The translations under genes and the position numbers were made by a program. A stretch of 64,000 nucleotides of DNA, from the NCBI RefSeq assembly GCF_900215145.1, contig NZ_OBDO01000016.1:1-64000 (forward strand), in the 5' to 3' direction. Below are positions 27,133 to 36,153 of the stretch, piece after piece (position 1 is the stretch's first letter; every line of letters begins with the position of its first letter). The notes beneath the pieces are model-generated. The model made no database searches. It was not told where the DNA came from and saw nothing but the letters and a program-made list of their open reading frames with translations. The DNA comes from Geodermatophilus sabuli. Its GTDB lineage: Bacteria; Actinomycetota; Actinomycetes; Mycobacteriales; Geodermatophilaceae.

Positions 27133-27180
27133 GCTCTCGACACTAACGACCGCCCGGAGGACACCCGCCGAGGAGGCCTC

Positions 27181-27948
27181 GTGCCCGAGTACCCGCAGTC
27201 GCTCGTCCCCGCCGGCTCCGTCGCGCCCGCGCCGCGGCGCGTCCGTGCCGTCCTCGCCGGCCGGACGGTCCTGGACACCGTGCGCGCCCGGTACGTGTGG
27301 GAGTGGCCGCCCTACCCCCAGTACTACGTCCCGCTGGCCGACGTCGACACCTCGCTGCTGCTCGACGAGGGCACGTCGGAGCAGACCCCGCGCGGAACGG
27401 CCCGGCACGCGGCGCTGGTCGTGGGCGACGTGCACCGGCCCGGCGCGGCCGCACTCCACGGTGCCGACGCCCCGGAACAGCTCCGGGACACCGTGCGCTT
27501 CGAGTGGTCGGCGCTGGACGCATGGTTCGAGGAGGACGAGGAGGTCTTCGTGCACCCCCGCAACCCCTACGCGCGGGTCGACGCGGTGCGCTCCACCCGC
27601 CACGTGCGCGTCGAGCTCGACGGCGTCGTGCTCGCCGAGTCCGGCGCACCGGTCATGGTCTTCGAGACCGGGCTGCCCCCGCGCACCTACTTCCCCCGCT
27701 CGGCGGTCGACTCCACCCACCTCGTGCCCAGCACGACCCGGACGCAGTGCCCGTACAAGGGCCACACCAGCGCGTACTGGTCGGTCGAGGTCGGTGGCAC
27801 CGTCCACCCCGACCTGGCGTGGTCCTACGACTTCCCCACCCGTGACGTGCTCCCGATCGCCGGGATGGTGGCCTTCTTCGACGAGAAGGTCGACGTCGTG
27901 GTCGACGGGCAGCGCCAGGAGCGGCCGCACACCCCGTTCTCCGACTAA
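27181..27948 (+). CDS. DUF427 domain protein (duplicated domain)
   Basis: 255 residues, GTG start with GAGGAGG six bases upstream. Two DUF427 units are seen: the first about 24-110 (VRAVLAGRTVLDTVRARYVWEWPPYPQYYVPLADV), the second about 120-245 (VRVELDGVVLAESGAPVMVFETGLPPRTYFP...CPYKGHTSAYWSV...AWSYDFP). The YFP and CPYKG motifs are diagnostic. The biochemical role of DUF427 is unknown. It is convergent with mftE, overlapping it by four bases. Confidence 0.9.
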   Translation: MPEYPQSLVPAGSVAPAPRRVRAVLAGRTVLDTVRARYVWEWPPYPQYYVPLADVDTSLLLDEGTSEQTPRGTARHAALVVGDVHRPGAAALHGADAPEQLRDTVRFEWSALDAWFEEDEEVFVHPRNPYARVDAVRSTRHVRVELDGVVLAESGAPVMVFETGLPPRTYFPRSAVDSTHLVPSTTRTQCPYKGHTSAYWSVEVGGTVHPDLAWSYDFPTRDVLPIAGMVAFFDEKVDVVVDGQRQERPHTPFSD

Positions 27949-28649
27949 CCGCGCAGCCGCCCCGCGGGGTCGACGTCCCAGGTCCGGACGGCGGCGGCGA
28001 GCCGGGCGGCCATGGTCGCCAGCAGCTGCGCGCCCTCCGCGGCCGAGGCCCCCGCCGGGTCGCCGAGCACCCCGGTCGGGCTCACCCCGCGCACCCCCTC
28101 GGCCCGCAGCCGCGGCAACAGCTCGGCGATGGGGGTCGTGTCCCCCGCGACGGCCCGGCCGGCGCGGACCAGCGCTGGTTCCACGTGCAACACCAGTGAG
28201 GTCTCGGTGCGCCCGGCGTGCGCGTCGGCCCCGGGGACGCCGCACGGGAACCAGGCGACGTCCCGCCCCTCGGAGCGCAGCTGCCGCCCGGCGGTCCGCA
28301 GCGCGTCGAGGTTGCCCCCGTGACCGTTGACCAGCACCAGGCGGCCGGCCCACCGGCAGGCCGAGCGGCCGTACTCCACGAGCAGGCCGGTGAGCGCCTC
28401 GGTGCCGATGGAGATCGTCCCGGGGAAGCCCTCGTGCTCGCCGCTGGCGCCGTACGCGAGGGCAGGGGCGAGCAGTGCGCCGTCCAGGTCGCCGGCCGCG
28501 GCCTCGGCCACCGTGCAGGCCACCGTGGTGTCGGTGGCCAGCGGGAGGTGGTGGCCGTGCTGCTCGACCGCGCCGAGCGGCACGAGCAGCAGTGGACGCT
28601 CGGGGAGCTCGGGCCACACGGCACCGGCGAGGGACGTCACCGGCCCCAC
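27945..28649 (-). CDS. mftE: Creatininase-family peptidase MftE
   Basis: 234 residues. Metal ligands of the creatinine amidohydrolase family are in PLGAVEQHGHHLPLATDT (24-41), with LVLVNGHGGNLDALR and AHAGRTETSLVLHVEP further on. In the known pathway MftE cleaves the modified C-terminal Val-Tyr unit from the MftA peptide, releasing the AHDP precursor. A second in-frame GTG lies at 28637 and has the better ribosome site, so the first four residues are uncertain. Here it stands apart from mftABC. Confidence 0.88.
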   Translation of the reverse strand: MGPVTSLAGAVWPELPERPLLLVPLGAVEQHGHHLPLATDTTVACTVAEAAAGDLDGALLAPALAYGASGEHEGFPGTISIGTEALTGLLVEYGRSACRWAGRLVLVNGHGGNLDALRTAGRQLRSEGRDVAWFPCGVPGADAHAGRTETSLVLHVEPALVRAGRAVAGDTTPIAELLPRLRAEGVRGVSPTGVLGDPAGASAAEGAQLLATMAARLAAAVRTWDVDPAGRLRG

Positions 28650-28676
28650 CCTATGGGCGGCCCGGGCGGGGTCCGC

Positions 28677-29555
28677 TCACTCCGTCGTCCTGAACACCCG
28701 CGCCGCCAGCGTGACCAGTCCCAGGGTGATGACGGCGACGGTGAGCAGCTGGACACCCACCGGCACCTCCCAGCCCCACCAGGTGAGCACCGGCAGCAGC
28801 CGCTGCTGCTCCTCGGCGGTCAGCGACAGGTGCGACAGCGTGAGGTGCCGCATCGGCTGGACGACGTAGGTCAGCGGGTTGAGGCGGGTCAGGACGGCGA
28901 GCCAGTCCGGCAGCCCGGAGACGGGGAACAGCGCCCCCGACAGGAACATCATCGGCATGATCAGCAGCTGGCTGACCGGCATCGCCGTTTGGATGGTCTT
29001 GATCCGGGTGGACAGCAGCACGCCGAGCGCGGTCAGCAGCAGCGACCCGAGGAACAGGCACCCCACCAGCGCGAGCAGCAGGGTCGGGGAGTAGGGGATG
29101 CCGACGGTGCCGACCAGGGCCAGCAGGACCAGGCTCTGCGCGGTGGCGACGACGGCCCCGCCCAGGCACTTGCCCCAGATGATCGCGCTGCGGGAGATCG
29201 GCGCGACCATCATCTCGCGCAGGAAGCCGAACTCCCGGTCCCAGACCAGCGAGATGCCGGCGAACGCCGCGGTGAACAGCACCGACGTCGCCAGGACGCC
29301 GGGGAACAGGAAGGTCTGGAAGCTGACGTCGCCCCCGGTGTCGACGATGCTGGCCAGCCCGGTGCCCATCACGAAGATGAACAGGACCGGCTGCAGCAGC
29401 ATGGTCAGCATCCGGGCGCGGTCCTGGCGCAGCCGGGTCAGTTCGCGACGCATGACGACCCAGGTCGCCCGCAGTTCGTGGGCCAGGTCGCTGCGCACCT
29501 CGCCCAGCGGCGCGGGGGCGGGGGTCGCCGTGACGGCGGTCTCGCGGGTCGTCAT
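28677..29555 (-). CDS. ABC-2 type transporter permease (DrrB-like)
   Basis: 292 residues with about six membrane segments, for instance LFIFVMGTGLASIV, LLALVGTVGIPYSPTLLLALVGCLFLGSLLLTALGVLLS and a C-terminal VQLLTVAVITLGLVTLAARVF. The cytosolic N-terminus and WVVMRRELTRLRQDRARM are typical of ABC2-type drug/lipid exporters. It pairs with the ATPase three bases upstream. The export substrate is unknown; self-resistance type exporters such as DrrAB are the nearest known group. Control is likely by the divergent TetR protein. Confidence 0.9.
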   Translation of the reverse strand: MTTRETAVTATPAPAPLGEVRSDLAHELRATWVVMRRELTRLRQDRARMLTMLLQPVLFIFVMGTGLASIVDTGGDVSFQTFLFPGVLATSVLFTAAFAGISLVWDREFGFLREMMVAPISRSAIIWGKCLGGAVVATAQSLVLLALVGTVGIPYSPTLLLALVGCLFLGSLLLTALGVLLSTRIKTIQTAMPVSQLLIMPMMFLSGALFPVSGLPDWLAVLTRLNPLTYVVQPMRHLTLSHLSLTAEEQQRLLPVLTWWGWEVPVGVQLLTVAVITLGLVTLAARVFRTTE

Positions 29556-29558
29556 GTC

Positions 29559-30551
29559 TCATCGCCTCCCGGCGAACGGGGACCCCGCCGGGCCGGCGCC
29601 CTCGGAGTCGCGGATGGTGCGGCCGGTGTAGGTGAGGAAGACGTCGTCCAGGCTGGGCCGGGTCACGGTCACCGAGCGGATGCCGACGCCGAGCTCGGTG
29701 AACAGCCGGGGCACGACCTGGGCGCCCTCGGCGACGGCGAGGGTCACCTGCCCCTCGTGGACGCCGGCCTCGACACCCAGCCGCTCCCGGATCCGGGCGA
29801 TGGCCAACTCGTCGTCGTCGGTGCGCAGGGCGATCCGGTCGGTGCCGATGCTGGACTTCAGCGCCTCCGGGGTGTCCTCCACGACGACCTCGCCGTTGTC
29901 CATGATCGCGATCCGGTCGCAGTGCTCGGCCTCGTCCATGTAGTGCGTGGTGACGAAGACGGTGATCTCCGTCGTCCGCCGCAGGTCGTGCAGGTAGGCC
30001 CAGATCGCGGCGCGGGTCTGCGGGTCCAGGCCGATGGTGGGCTCGTCGAGGAAGAGCACCTGCGGGGCGTGCACCAGGCCGCGGGCGATCTCCAGGCGGC
30101 GCTTCATGCCGCCGGAGAACTTCTGGACGGTGTCCGAGCGACGGTCGGCCAGCGCGACCATCTCCAGCACCTCGTCGATCCGCCGGTCGGCGTCGGCCCG
30201 GGACAGCCCGTAGAGCTCGGCGTGGAAGCGGAGGTTCTGCTCGGCGGTGAGCTGCAGGTCCAGCGTCTGCTGCTGGAACACCAGGCCGATGCGCCGGCGC
30301 ACCTGGTCCCGCTCGCGGACGACGTCGTAGCCGGCGACCCGGGCGGTGCCGGAGGTGGGGTTCCGGATGGTGCACAGCATCTCGATGGTCGTGGACTTGC
30401 CTGCACCGTTCGGGCCGAGGAAGCCGTAGGTCTGCCCCGTCTCCACCCGCAGGTCGATGCCCTTGACCGCCTCGACCACGGTGTCGCCGGTCTTGTAGCG
30501 CTTGGTCAGCCCGGTCACCTCGATGGCGGGCCCGTTCACGGCGTCAGACAC
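29559..30551 (-). CDS. ABC transporter ATP-binding protein (DrrA-like)
   Basis: 330 residues. Walker A GPNGAGKST at 46-54, signature FSGGMKRRLEIARGL, Walker B VLFLDEPTIGLDP and the H-loop TTHYMDEAEHCDR. The roughly 90-residue C-terminal extension with DDVFLTYTGRTIRD is characteristic of DrrA-type ATPases, where it regulates pairing with DrrB. Located between mftE and an OYE gene, but with its own regulator. It drives efflux by the permease encoded next. Confidence 0.93.
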   Translation of the reverse strand: MSDAVNGPAIEVTGLTKRYKTGDTVVEAVKGIDLRVETGQTYGFLGPNGAGKSTTIEMLCTIRNPTSGTARVAGYDVVRERDQVRRRIGLVFQQQTLDLQLTAEQNLRFHAELYGLSRADADRRIDEVLEMVALADRRSDTVQKFSGGMKRRLEIARGLVHAPQVLFLDEPTIGLDPQTRAAIWAYLHDLRRTTEITVFVTTHYMDEAEHCDRIAIMDNGEVVVEDTPEALKSSIGTDRIALRTDDDELAIARIRERLGVEAGVHEGQVTLAVAEGAQVVPRLFTELGVGIRSVTVTRPSLDDVFLTYTGRTIRDSEGAGPAGSPFAGRR

Positions 30552-30564
30552 GGCGGGAACAGTT

Positions 30565-30581
30565 CTCTAACGGCGTTAGAG
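30565..30581. promoter_or_regulatory. TetR operator CTCTAACGGCGTTAGAG
   Basis: A perfect 17-bp palindrome centred between the divergent TetR and ABC transporter starts (30590 and 30551). It is the only operator-like sequence in the 38-base gap and would control both directions. It also argues against the GTG at 30581 as a start codon. Confidence 0.75.
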
Positions 30582-30589
30582 TGTCAAGC

Positions 30590-31270
30590 GTGAATCCCGA
30601 GGCGGCGACGGAGCGGGCGCCGGTGACCCGCGAGGCGGTGGTCGACGCGGCGCTGGCGTTGCTCGCCGACGGCGGCCTGGAGGCGGTGTCCTTCCGGCGG
30701 ATCGCCGCCCGGCTGGGCGTCTCCGGCCCGACCCTGTACTGGCACGTCGACAACAAGCGCCAGCTCATGGACCTCATGGCCGAGGAACTGTTCCGCCGGG
30801 CCGGCGTCGACCACGCAGCACCGGCGCCCGGCCAGCCGTGGTGGGAGTGGCTGCGGGAGGACGCCCGGGCGATGTTCGCCGCGCTCGTCGGCACGCGCGA
30901 CGCGCCCCGCGTGCTGGCCGGCAACCGGCCCGGGCGGGAGAGCCTGGCGCGGATCGAGCGGTCCCTGGGCGTCCTGGTCGAGGCGGGGCTCACGCCGGGT
31001 GGGGCCCAGCACGTGCTGTTCGCGATCGGCTCGTACGTGATCGGCAGCGCGACCGAGTGGCAGGCGGAGGCCGAGCGCAGCCGCACCACCCCGCTTCCCG
31101 GAGCCGACGACGAGGACGCCAACGCGCGGCGGGCGGAGGTCCTCGCCGACCAGCCCGTGCTGCTCGCCGCGATCACCGAGGTGCTCGGCCAGCCGCACGA
31201 GACGACGTTCGAGTTCGGCCTGGACCTGATCATCGAGGGGCTGCGGGCCCGCTACGCGCCGGACGCCTGA
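30590..31270 (+). CDS. TetR-family repressor of the adjacent ABC exporter
   Basis: 226 residues from the second GTG, because the first lies inside the operator. HTH: AVSFRRIAARLGVSGPTLYWHVDNKRQLMDLMAEEL, in which the YWHV form is that of tetracycline-repressor-like proteins with a TetR_C1 ligand domain. Divergent from the DrrA/DrrB-like pair, so a drug-inducible or metabolite-inducible efflux repressor is likely. The leader is so short that the mRNA may be close to leaderless. Confidence 0.85.
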   Translation: MNPEAATERAPVTREAVVDAALALLADGGLEAVSFRRIAARLGVSGPTLYWHVDNKRQLMDLMAEELFRRAGVDHAAPAPGQPWWEWLREDARAMFAALVGTRDAPRVLAGNRPGRESLARIERSLGVLVEAGLTPGGAQHVLFAIGSYVIGSATEWQAEAERSRTTPLPGADDEDANARRAEVLADQPVLLAAITEVLGQPHETTFEFGLDLIIEGLRARYAPDA

Positions 31271-31279
31271 CCCCGGCGA

Positions 31280-33211
31280 TCACAGCGCCGCGCCCACCCG
31301 CTCGCCGTCCAGGGTGGCCGCCGAGGCCCGCCGCGGCGCCAGGCAGTCCCCGACCCGGTGCACCTCCAGGCCGCTGTCGGCCAGGGCGCGCCACAGTTCG
31401 TCGTCGGCCCGGGCGGGCGTGGCCGCGACGACCCAGTCGACGGTGCGCTCCTCCCGCGTGCCGGTCGGGTGGTGCAGCAGCCGGACGACCCGCCCCTCGA
31501 CGCCCTCGACCACGCGGTCGGTGCTCTGCCGGATGCCGAGCTCGGTCGCGCGCCGCCGCCAGCGGGGCGCGTCCAGTGTCAGCCCGAGGTCCTGCCCGAC
31601 GACCATCGCCGCCGTCGTCACCTCGACGGTGCAGCCGCGGCCGGCCAGCAACTCGGCGACCGACGGCGCCGCGGAGGCACCCAGGTCGTCGACGACGAGG
31701 ACGTCGCCGGTCGGGGCGACCCGGCCGGCCAGCACGTCCCGGACGTCGACCACCCGCTCGCCCGGACCCGCCCACGCCGGACGGGCGGGGCGGGCACCGG
31801 TGGCGAGCACGACGGCGTCGGGCGCCTCGGCTCGGACCAGCTCCGCCGTGGCGCGGACCCCCGTGCGGACCTCCACCCCCGCCCGCGCGCACTCGGCCGC
31901 CAGGTCGTCCACCAGGGGCCGCAGCCCGTGCCGGCCGGGGGCGGACGCCGCGAGCACGACCGCGCCGCCCGTCGCGGCCGCCCGCTCCAGGAGGGTCACC
32001 GCGTGGCCCCGCTGCGCGGCGGTGGCGGCCGCACGGAGCCCGGCCGGGCCGCCGCCGACGACGAGCACCCGCCGCCGCCGGACCGGGGTCGGCAGCGGCG
32101 CCTCGCGGCCGGCGCGCGGGTTGGTCACGCAGCCCAGGGGTCGGTTGAGGCCCACCCGGCCCACGCACTCCTGGTTGCAGCCCAGGCAGGTGCGGATCTC
32201 ACCGGCCCGCCCGCCGAACGCCTTGGCCGCGAACTCCGGGTCGGCGATCTGCCCGCGGGCGACGCCGACCAGGTCGCAGTCGCCGTCGGCCAGCGCCCGC
32301 TCGGCCTGCTCCGGCGTGAGGAACCGGCCGACGCCGATGACCGGCACCCCGGCGGCGGCGCGGATCGCGGCGGAGACGGGACGCGCGTAGCCGGGCGGGG
32401 TGGTCATCGGCGGGATGACGCGCTCCAGGGTCGCCGTCGCGACGCCGACCGTGGTGCTCACGTAGTCGACGAGGCCGCGGCCGCCCAGCAACCCGGCGGT
32501 GGCGGCGGCCTCGGCGAGCGTCGTCCCGCCGTCCACGGCCTCGTCGCCGGCGAGGCGGACGCCGAGCGCGCGGCCGGGCCCGATCGCCTCCCGGACCGCG
32601 GTGAGCACCTCCACGAGGAAGCGGGCACGGCCCGCCAGCTCGCCGCCGTAGCCGTCAGTCCGCCGGTTGGTGGCGCGGGAGAGGAACTGGCGGGCGAGGG
32701 AGGACTGCGAGGCCTGGACCTCGACGCCGTCGAAGCCGCCGAGGACGCAGCGGGCGGCGACGTCGGCGTAGCCGGCGACCAGCCGCGCGATCTCCGCGGT
32801 GGACACCTCGCGCGGGACCTCGCGGAACAGCGGGTCGGGCACCGCCGACGGCGCGCTGACCGGCGCCCGGGTGTGCCGGCCGTCGGACTGGCCGCCGTTG
32901 TGGTTGAGCTGGGCGAACACCAGCGCCCCGTGCGCGTGGACGGCGTCGGTGACCCGGCGGTAGCCGGGCACGACCGCGGGGTCGTACCCGCGGAGGAGCT
33001 TCTCGTAGGGCCGGTCGGCGGGGTCCGTCGACGACTCCTCGACCACGACCAGCCCGGCTCCTCCGGCCGCCCGCGCGCCGTAGTAGGCGGCGTGCCGCTC
33101 GGTGGGCAGTCCGTCGACGGCGTAGTTGGTGAGATGGGCAGGGAAGACGACCCGGTTGGGGAGGGTCACCGGCCCCACGCGCAGCGGGGCCACCAGCCGC
33201 TCGAAGCCCAC
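31280..33211 (-). CDS. Mycofactocin-associated FadH/OYE-family oxidoreductase (copy 1)
   Basis: 643 residues from the GTG spaced five bases after GGAGG. Residues 1-350 are an Old Yellow Enzyme FMN barrel (PLRVGPVTLPNRVVFPAHLTNYAVDG; LNHNGGQSDG; the GFDGVEVQASQSSLARQFLS barrel block). TCLGCNQECVGRVGLNRPLGC supplies four cysteines for a 4Fe-4S cluster. The C-terminal half binds FAD/NAD(P) (VLVVGGGPAGLRAAATAA). This is the 2,4-dienoyl-CoA reductase architecture, and such proteins are recurrent neighbours of mycofactocin genes. They may move electrons between NAD(P)H and mycofactocin. Confidence 0.88.
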   Translation of the reverse strand: MGFERLVAPLRVGPVTLPNRVVFPAHLTNYAVDGLPTERHAAYYGARAAGGAGLVVVEESSTDPADRPYEKLLRGYDPAVVPGYRRVTDAVHAHGALVFAQLNHNGGQSDGRHTRAPVSAPSAVPDPLFREVPREVSTAEIARLVAGYADVAARCVLGGFDGVEVQASQSSLARQFLSRATNRRTDGYGGELAGRARFLVEVLTAVREAIGPGRALGVRLAGDEAVDGGTTLAEAAATAGLLGGRGLVDYVSTTVGVATATLERVIPPMTTPPGYARPVSAAIRAAAGVPVIGVGRFLTPEQAERALADGDCDLVGVARGQIADPEFAAKAFGGRAGEIRTCLGCNQECVGRVGLNRPLGCVTNPRAGREAPLPTPVRRRRVLVVGGGPAGLRAAATAAQRGHAVTLLERAAATGGAVVLAASAPGRHGLRPLVDDLAAECARAGVEVRTGVRATAELVRAEAPDAVVLATGARPARPAWAGPGERVVDVRDVLAGRVAPTGDVLVVDDLGASAAPSVAELLAGRGCTVEVTTAAMVVGQDLGLTLDAPRWRRRATELGIRQSTDRVVEGVEGRVVRLLHHPTGTREERTVDWVVAATPARADDELWRALADSGLEVHRVGDCLAPRRASAATLDGERVGAAL

Positions 33212-33280
33212 CCGCACCTCCTCGTCCGGTCTCCCGCGCCCGCGCCCGCCGAAGAGTAGGCGGCCGGGGAGACTCGGCCC

Positions 33281-33658
33281 ATGGCTCCTCGACGCTGCCC
33301 CTGCGGAACCGGGCTGCCGTACGCCGAGTGCTGCGGCCGGCTGCACGACGGGACGACGGCCGCGGGCACCGCCGAGCAGCTGATGCGGTCGCGGTACAGC
33401 GCGTTCGCCGTCGGGGACGCGGCCTACCTGCTGGCCACCTGGCACCCGGCCACCCGGCCGGCGTCGCTGGAGCTGGACCCGTCGGTGCGCTGGACCGGCC
33501 TGGACGTGATCGGCGTCACCGGCGGTGGGCTGCTGGCGCGGGAGGCGACGGTGGAGTTCCGCGCCTGGTACCGGCACGACGGGGACACCGGCAGCCGGCA
33601 CGAGGTGAGCCGGTTCGTCCGCGAGGACGGCGCCTGGCGCTACGTCGACGCCGTCTGA
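33281..33658 (+). CDS. YchJ-family (UPF0225) SEC-C protein
   Basis: 125 residues. CPCGTGLPYAECCGRLH at 6-22 is a SEC-C zinc motif, followed by AEQLMRSRYSAFAVGDAAYLLATWHP, the hallmark of the YchJ family, and an NTF2-like fold to the C-terminus. Function unknown. Its divergent gap to the OYE gene is only 69 bases. It interrupts the mycofactocin locus together with the PPOX gene. Confidence 0.92.
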   Translation: MAPRRCPCGTGLPYAECCGRLHDGTTAAGTAEQLMRSRYSAFAVGDAAYLLATWHPATRPASLELDPSVRWTGLDVIGVTGGGLLAREATVEFRAWYRHDGDTGSRHEVSRFVREDGAWRYVDAV

Positions 33659-33769
33659 CGGCCCGCCGCCGCGGTTCCGGACCGACGGCGTCCGCGACGT
33701 CCGGTGTCGGCGCGCCCCCGGCGGGGCAGGGAGGGAGGGACACCCGTTCCCGCCCGACGAGAGGACGCC

Positions 33770-34249
33770 ATGACCACCGAGGACACCCGCAAGGTCGCCG
33801 AGCTGATCAAGGGGGAGCGGTTCGCCTTCCTCACCACCGTCGCCCCCGAGGGGAAACTGACCAGCCGCCCCATGACGCTGCAGGAGGTCGAGTTCGACGG
33901 CGACCTGTGGTTCTTCGCCGAGCGCGGCAGCGACTGGCTGACCCACATCGCCACCTCCCCGCAGGTCAACGTCGGCGTGGGGTCCGGAGGCACCTGGGTG
34001 TCGCTCACCGGGCACGCCTCGGTCGTGGACGACGTGGCGAAGAAGAAGGAGCTGTGGAACAGCGGGGTCGAGGCCTGGCTGCCGCAGGGTCCCGAGGACC
34101 CCTCCGCCGTGCTGATCAAGGTCGACGCCGACTCGGCGGAGTACTGGGACACCCCGGGTGGCCGCCTGGCGACCGCCTTCAGCTTCGTGAAGGCCAAGGC
34201 CACCGGGGAGCGCATGGAGGCCGGCGAGAGCCACAAGGTCGACCTCTAG
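33770..34249 (+). CDS. Pyridoxamine-5'-phosphate-oxidase-like FMN-binding protein
   Basis: 159 residues from the ATG behind GAGAGGACGCC; the extra 22 upstream codons are not conserved-looking. KVAELIKGERFAFLTTVAPEGKLTSRPM, LWFFAERGSDWLTHIATSPQVNVG and SLTGHASVVDDVAKKKELWN match the general-stress protein 26 / F420-or-FMN split-barrel group. It probably binds a flavin or F420 and reduces small molecules under stress. Convergent with OYE copy 2, overlapping its stop by four bases. Confidence 0.88.
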   Translation: MTTEDTRKVAELIKGERFAFLTTVAPEGKLTSRPMTLQEVEFDGDLWFFAERGSDWLTHIATSPQVNVGVGSGGTWVSLTGHASVVDDVAKKKELWNSGVEAWLPQGPEDPSAVLIKVDADSAEYWDTPGGRLATAFSFVKAKATGERMEAGESHKVDL

Positions 34250-36153
34250 GCCACCGGCGGCCGCGGCTCCTCCGGCCGCCGCTCCCCCGGCCACCCCTCC
34301 AGCACCGCCCGCGCCGCGCGCCGGCCCTCGAGCACGGCCTCGAGCACGGTGCGCGGCGCGACGACGTCCCCGGCGGGGACCGTCGCGTCCGGCGCCGTCC
34401 CGGGCAGCGGCGGTGCGGCGTCCACCACGACCGCGCAGGGCACCCGGCGCTCGGCGCCGGTCCAGCGGTCGGCGAGCACCGCGACGCCGCCACCGGCGGC
34501 GCGGAGGACGCACCCGGTCTCGCGCCGGACCCCAGCGCGCAGCAGGCGCGTGTTGGCCGGCGCGAGGTCACCGGCCAGCCGCACGCCGACGACCTCGTCC
34601 GGCGTGACCACGGTGACCTCGCGACCGGCCGCGGCGAGCAGCTCCGCCACCCCCGTGCCGGCCGGCCCGCCGGCGGGATCGTGCACGACCACGGGCCCCG
34701 GCGGTGGGTCGGTGCCGGCCAGCACGTCCGCGGCCAGGAGCAGCCACGCGTCGTCGGCGACGTCGAACCCCGGCGGGCGGGGCCGGGCCCCGGTGGCGAC
34801 GACGTCGCCGTCGTCCGCCGTGACACCCAGCTCGACACGCACCCCGAGCCGCCGCACCTCCCCCTCCAGCCAGTCGGCGAGGTCGGCGAAGCGCGCGCGC
34901 CCGGGCAGCGCGGCGACCAGCCGCAGCCCGCCCCCGAGCCGGCCGGAGCGCTCGACGAGCCGGACGTCGGCACCCGCCCCGGCCAGCACGCGGGCGGCCT
35001 CCAGCCCGGCCGGGCCCCCGCCGACGACGGTCACCCGCCGCCCGGCGCCGGCGGGGACGCCCGCCGGCTCCCCGGTCTCGTGGCCGCTGCGGGGGTCGGC
35101 CACGCAGCTGACCGGCGGGTTGCGGACGTCGAGCACCTGGCAGGCCTGGTTGCACAGCGTGCACGGGCGCACCGGGACGCCGGCCCGGGTCCTGGCCACC
35201 AGGTCGGCGTCGGCGATCTGGGCGCGGGTCATCTCCGCCGCGTCGGCGACACCTCCGGCGAGGGCGGCCTCCGCGGCGGCGACGTCCACCACCGAGCCCT
35301 GCAGCACCACCGGCGTCCCGCCGGCCGCCGCCCGTACCGCCGCGGTGAGCTCGCGGTTGGAGCCGGGCGCGGTGTGCCCGTCGGGCCGGTACGCCGAGGC
35401 GGCCAGGCCGCTGCCGCGGACCACGACCAGCAGGTCCACCAGCGGGGCCAGCTCGGCCACGGCGGTGACCGCGGACGCCGGGGTGATCCCGGCCCACGGT
35501 GCCTGCTCGTCGCAGGACAGCCGCAGCGCCAGCACCCGGCCGGACCCCAGGTCCGCGCGGACGGCGGCCAGCACCTCGCGCAGCAGCCGCAGCCGGTCGG
35601 TGCCGTGGACGTCGGTGCGGGTGTTGGTGAGGCCGGAGGCGAACTGGCGCAGCAGCGCCCGTGGGCCGGCGTCGACCTCCACCCCGTCGAGGTCGGCGGC
35701 CACCGCGGTGCGGGTCGCGGCCCGGAACCCGGCGACGAGCGCGGCGATCTCGGCCGGCGCCATCTCCGCGGGCACCTCGCGGGTGACGACGTCCGGCACC
35801 GCCGACGGCCCCCACAGCGCCGCCCGGGTGTGCGCGCTGGTCCCCTGCGCCCCGGTGTGCCCCAGCGAGGCGAGCACGAGCGCACCGGAGGGCCGGCACG
35901 CGGCGACGACGTCGGCCCAGCCCGGGCCACAGTCGGCGGCCAGCGGCGCGCGCTCGTAGGGGTGGTCCGACTCGTGCACCGACGCGGTCTCGGTGACCAC
36001 GATCCCGCAGCCGCCCACGGCGCGGCGGGCGTAGTAGGCGACGTGCCGCTCCGACAGCGACCGGCCGTGGCCGAGGTTGGTCTCGTGCGGGCCGAACAGC
36101 ACCCGGGAGGGCGCCGTCCGGCCCGCCAGGACCAGCGGCTCGAGCAGCCTCAG
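34246..36153 (-). CDS. Mycofactocin-associated FadH/OYE-family oxidoreductase (copy 2)
   Basis: 635 residues if translation begins at a CTG that overlaps the mftC stop (CTGA); the next usable codon is a GTG at 36102, which would remove the first barrel strand. Barrel blocks: RVLFGPHETNLGHGRSLSERHVAYYARRA, ASLGHTGAQGTSAHTRA, and DLDGVEVDAGPRALLRQFASGLTNTR. CTLCNQACQ...VSC gives four Fe-S cysteines, then RVTVVGGGPAGLEAARVLAGAG binds FAD. More diverged than copy 1. Directly downstream of mftC, so part of the mftABC transcript. Confidence 0.86.
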   Translation of the reverse strand: MRLLEPLVLAGRTAPSRVLFGPHETNLGHGRSLSERHVAYYARRAVGGCGIVVTETASVHESDHPYERAPLAADCGPGWADVVAACRPSGALVLASLGHTGAQGTSAHTRAALWGPSAVPDVVTREVPAEMAPAEIAALVAGFRAATRTAVAADLDGVEVDAGPRALLRQFASGLTNTRTDVHGTDRLRLLREVLAAVRADLGSGRVLALRLSCDEQAPWAGITPASAVTAVAELAPLVDLLVVVRGSGLAASAYRPDGHTAPGSNRELTAAVRAAAGGTPVVLQGSVVDVAAAEAALAGGVADAAEMTRAQIADADLVARTRAGVPVRPCTLCNQACQVLDVRNPPVSCVADPRSGHETGEPAGVPAGAGRRVTVVGGGPAGLEAARVLAGAGADVRLVERSGRLGGGLRLVAALPGRARFADLADWLEGEVRRLGVRVELGVTADDGDVVATGARPRPPGFDVADDAWLLLAADVLAGTDPPPGPVVVHDPAGGPAGTGVAELLAAAGREVTVVTPDEVVGVRLAGDLAPANTRLLRAGVRRETGCVLRAAGGGVAVLADRWTGAERRVPCAVVVDAAPPLPGTAPDATVPAGDVVAPRTVLEAVLEGRRAARAVLEGWPGERRPEEPRPPVA

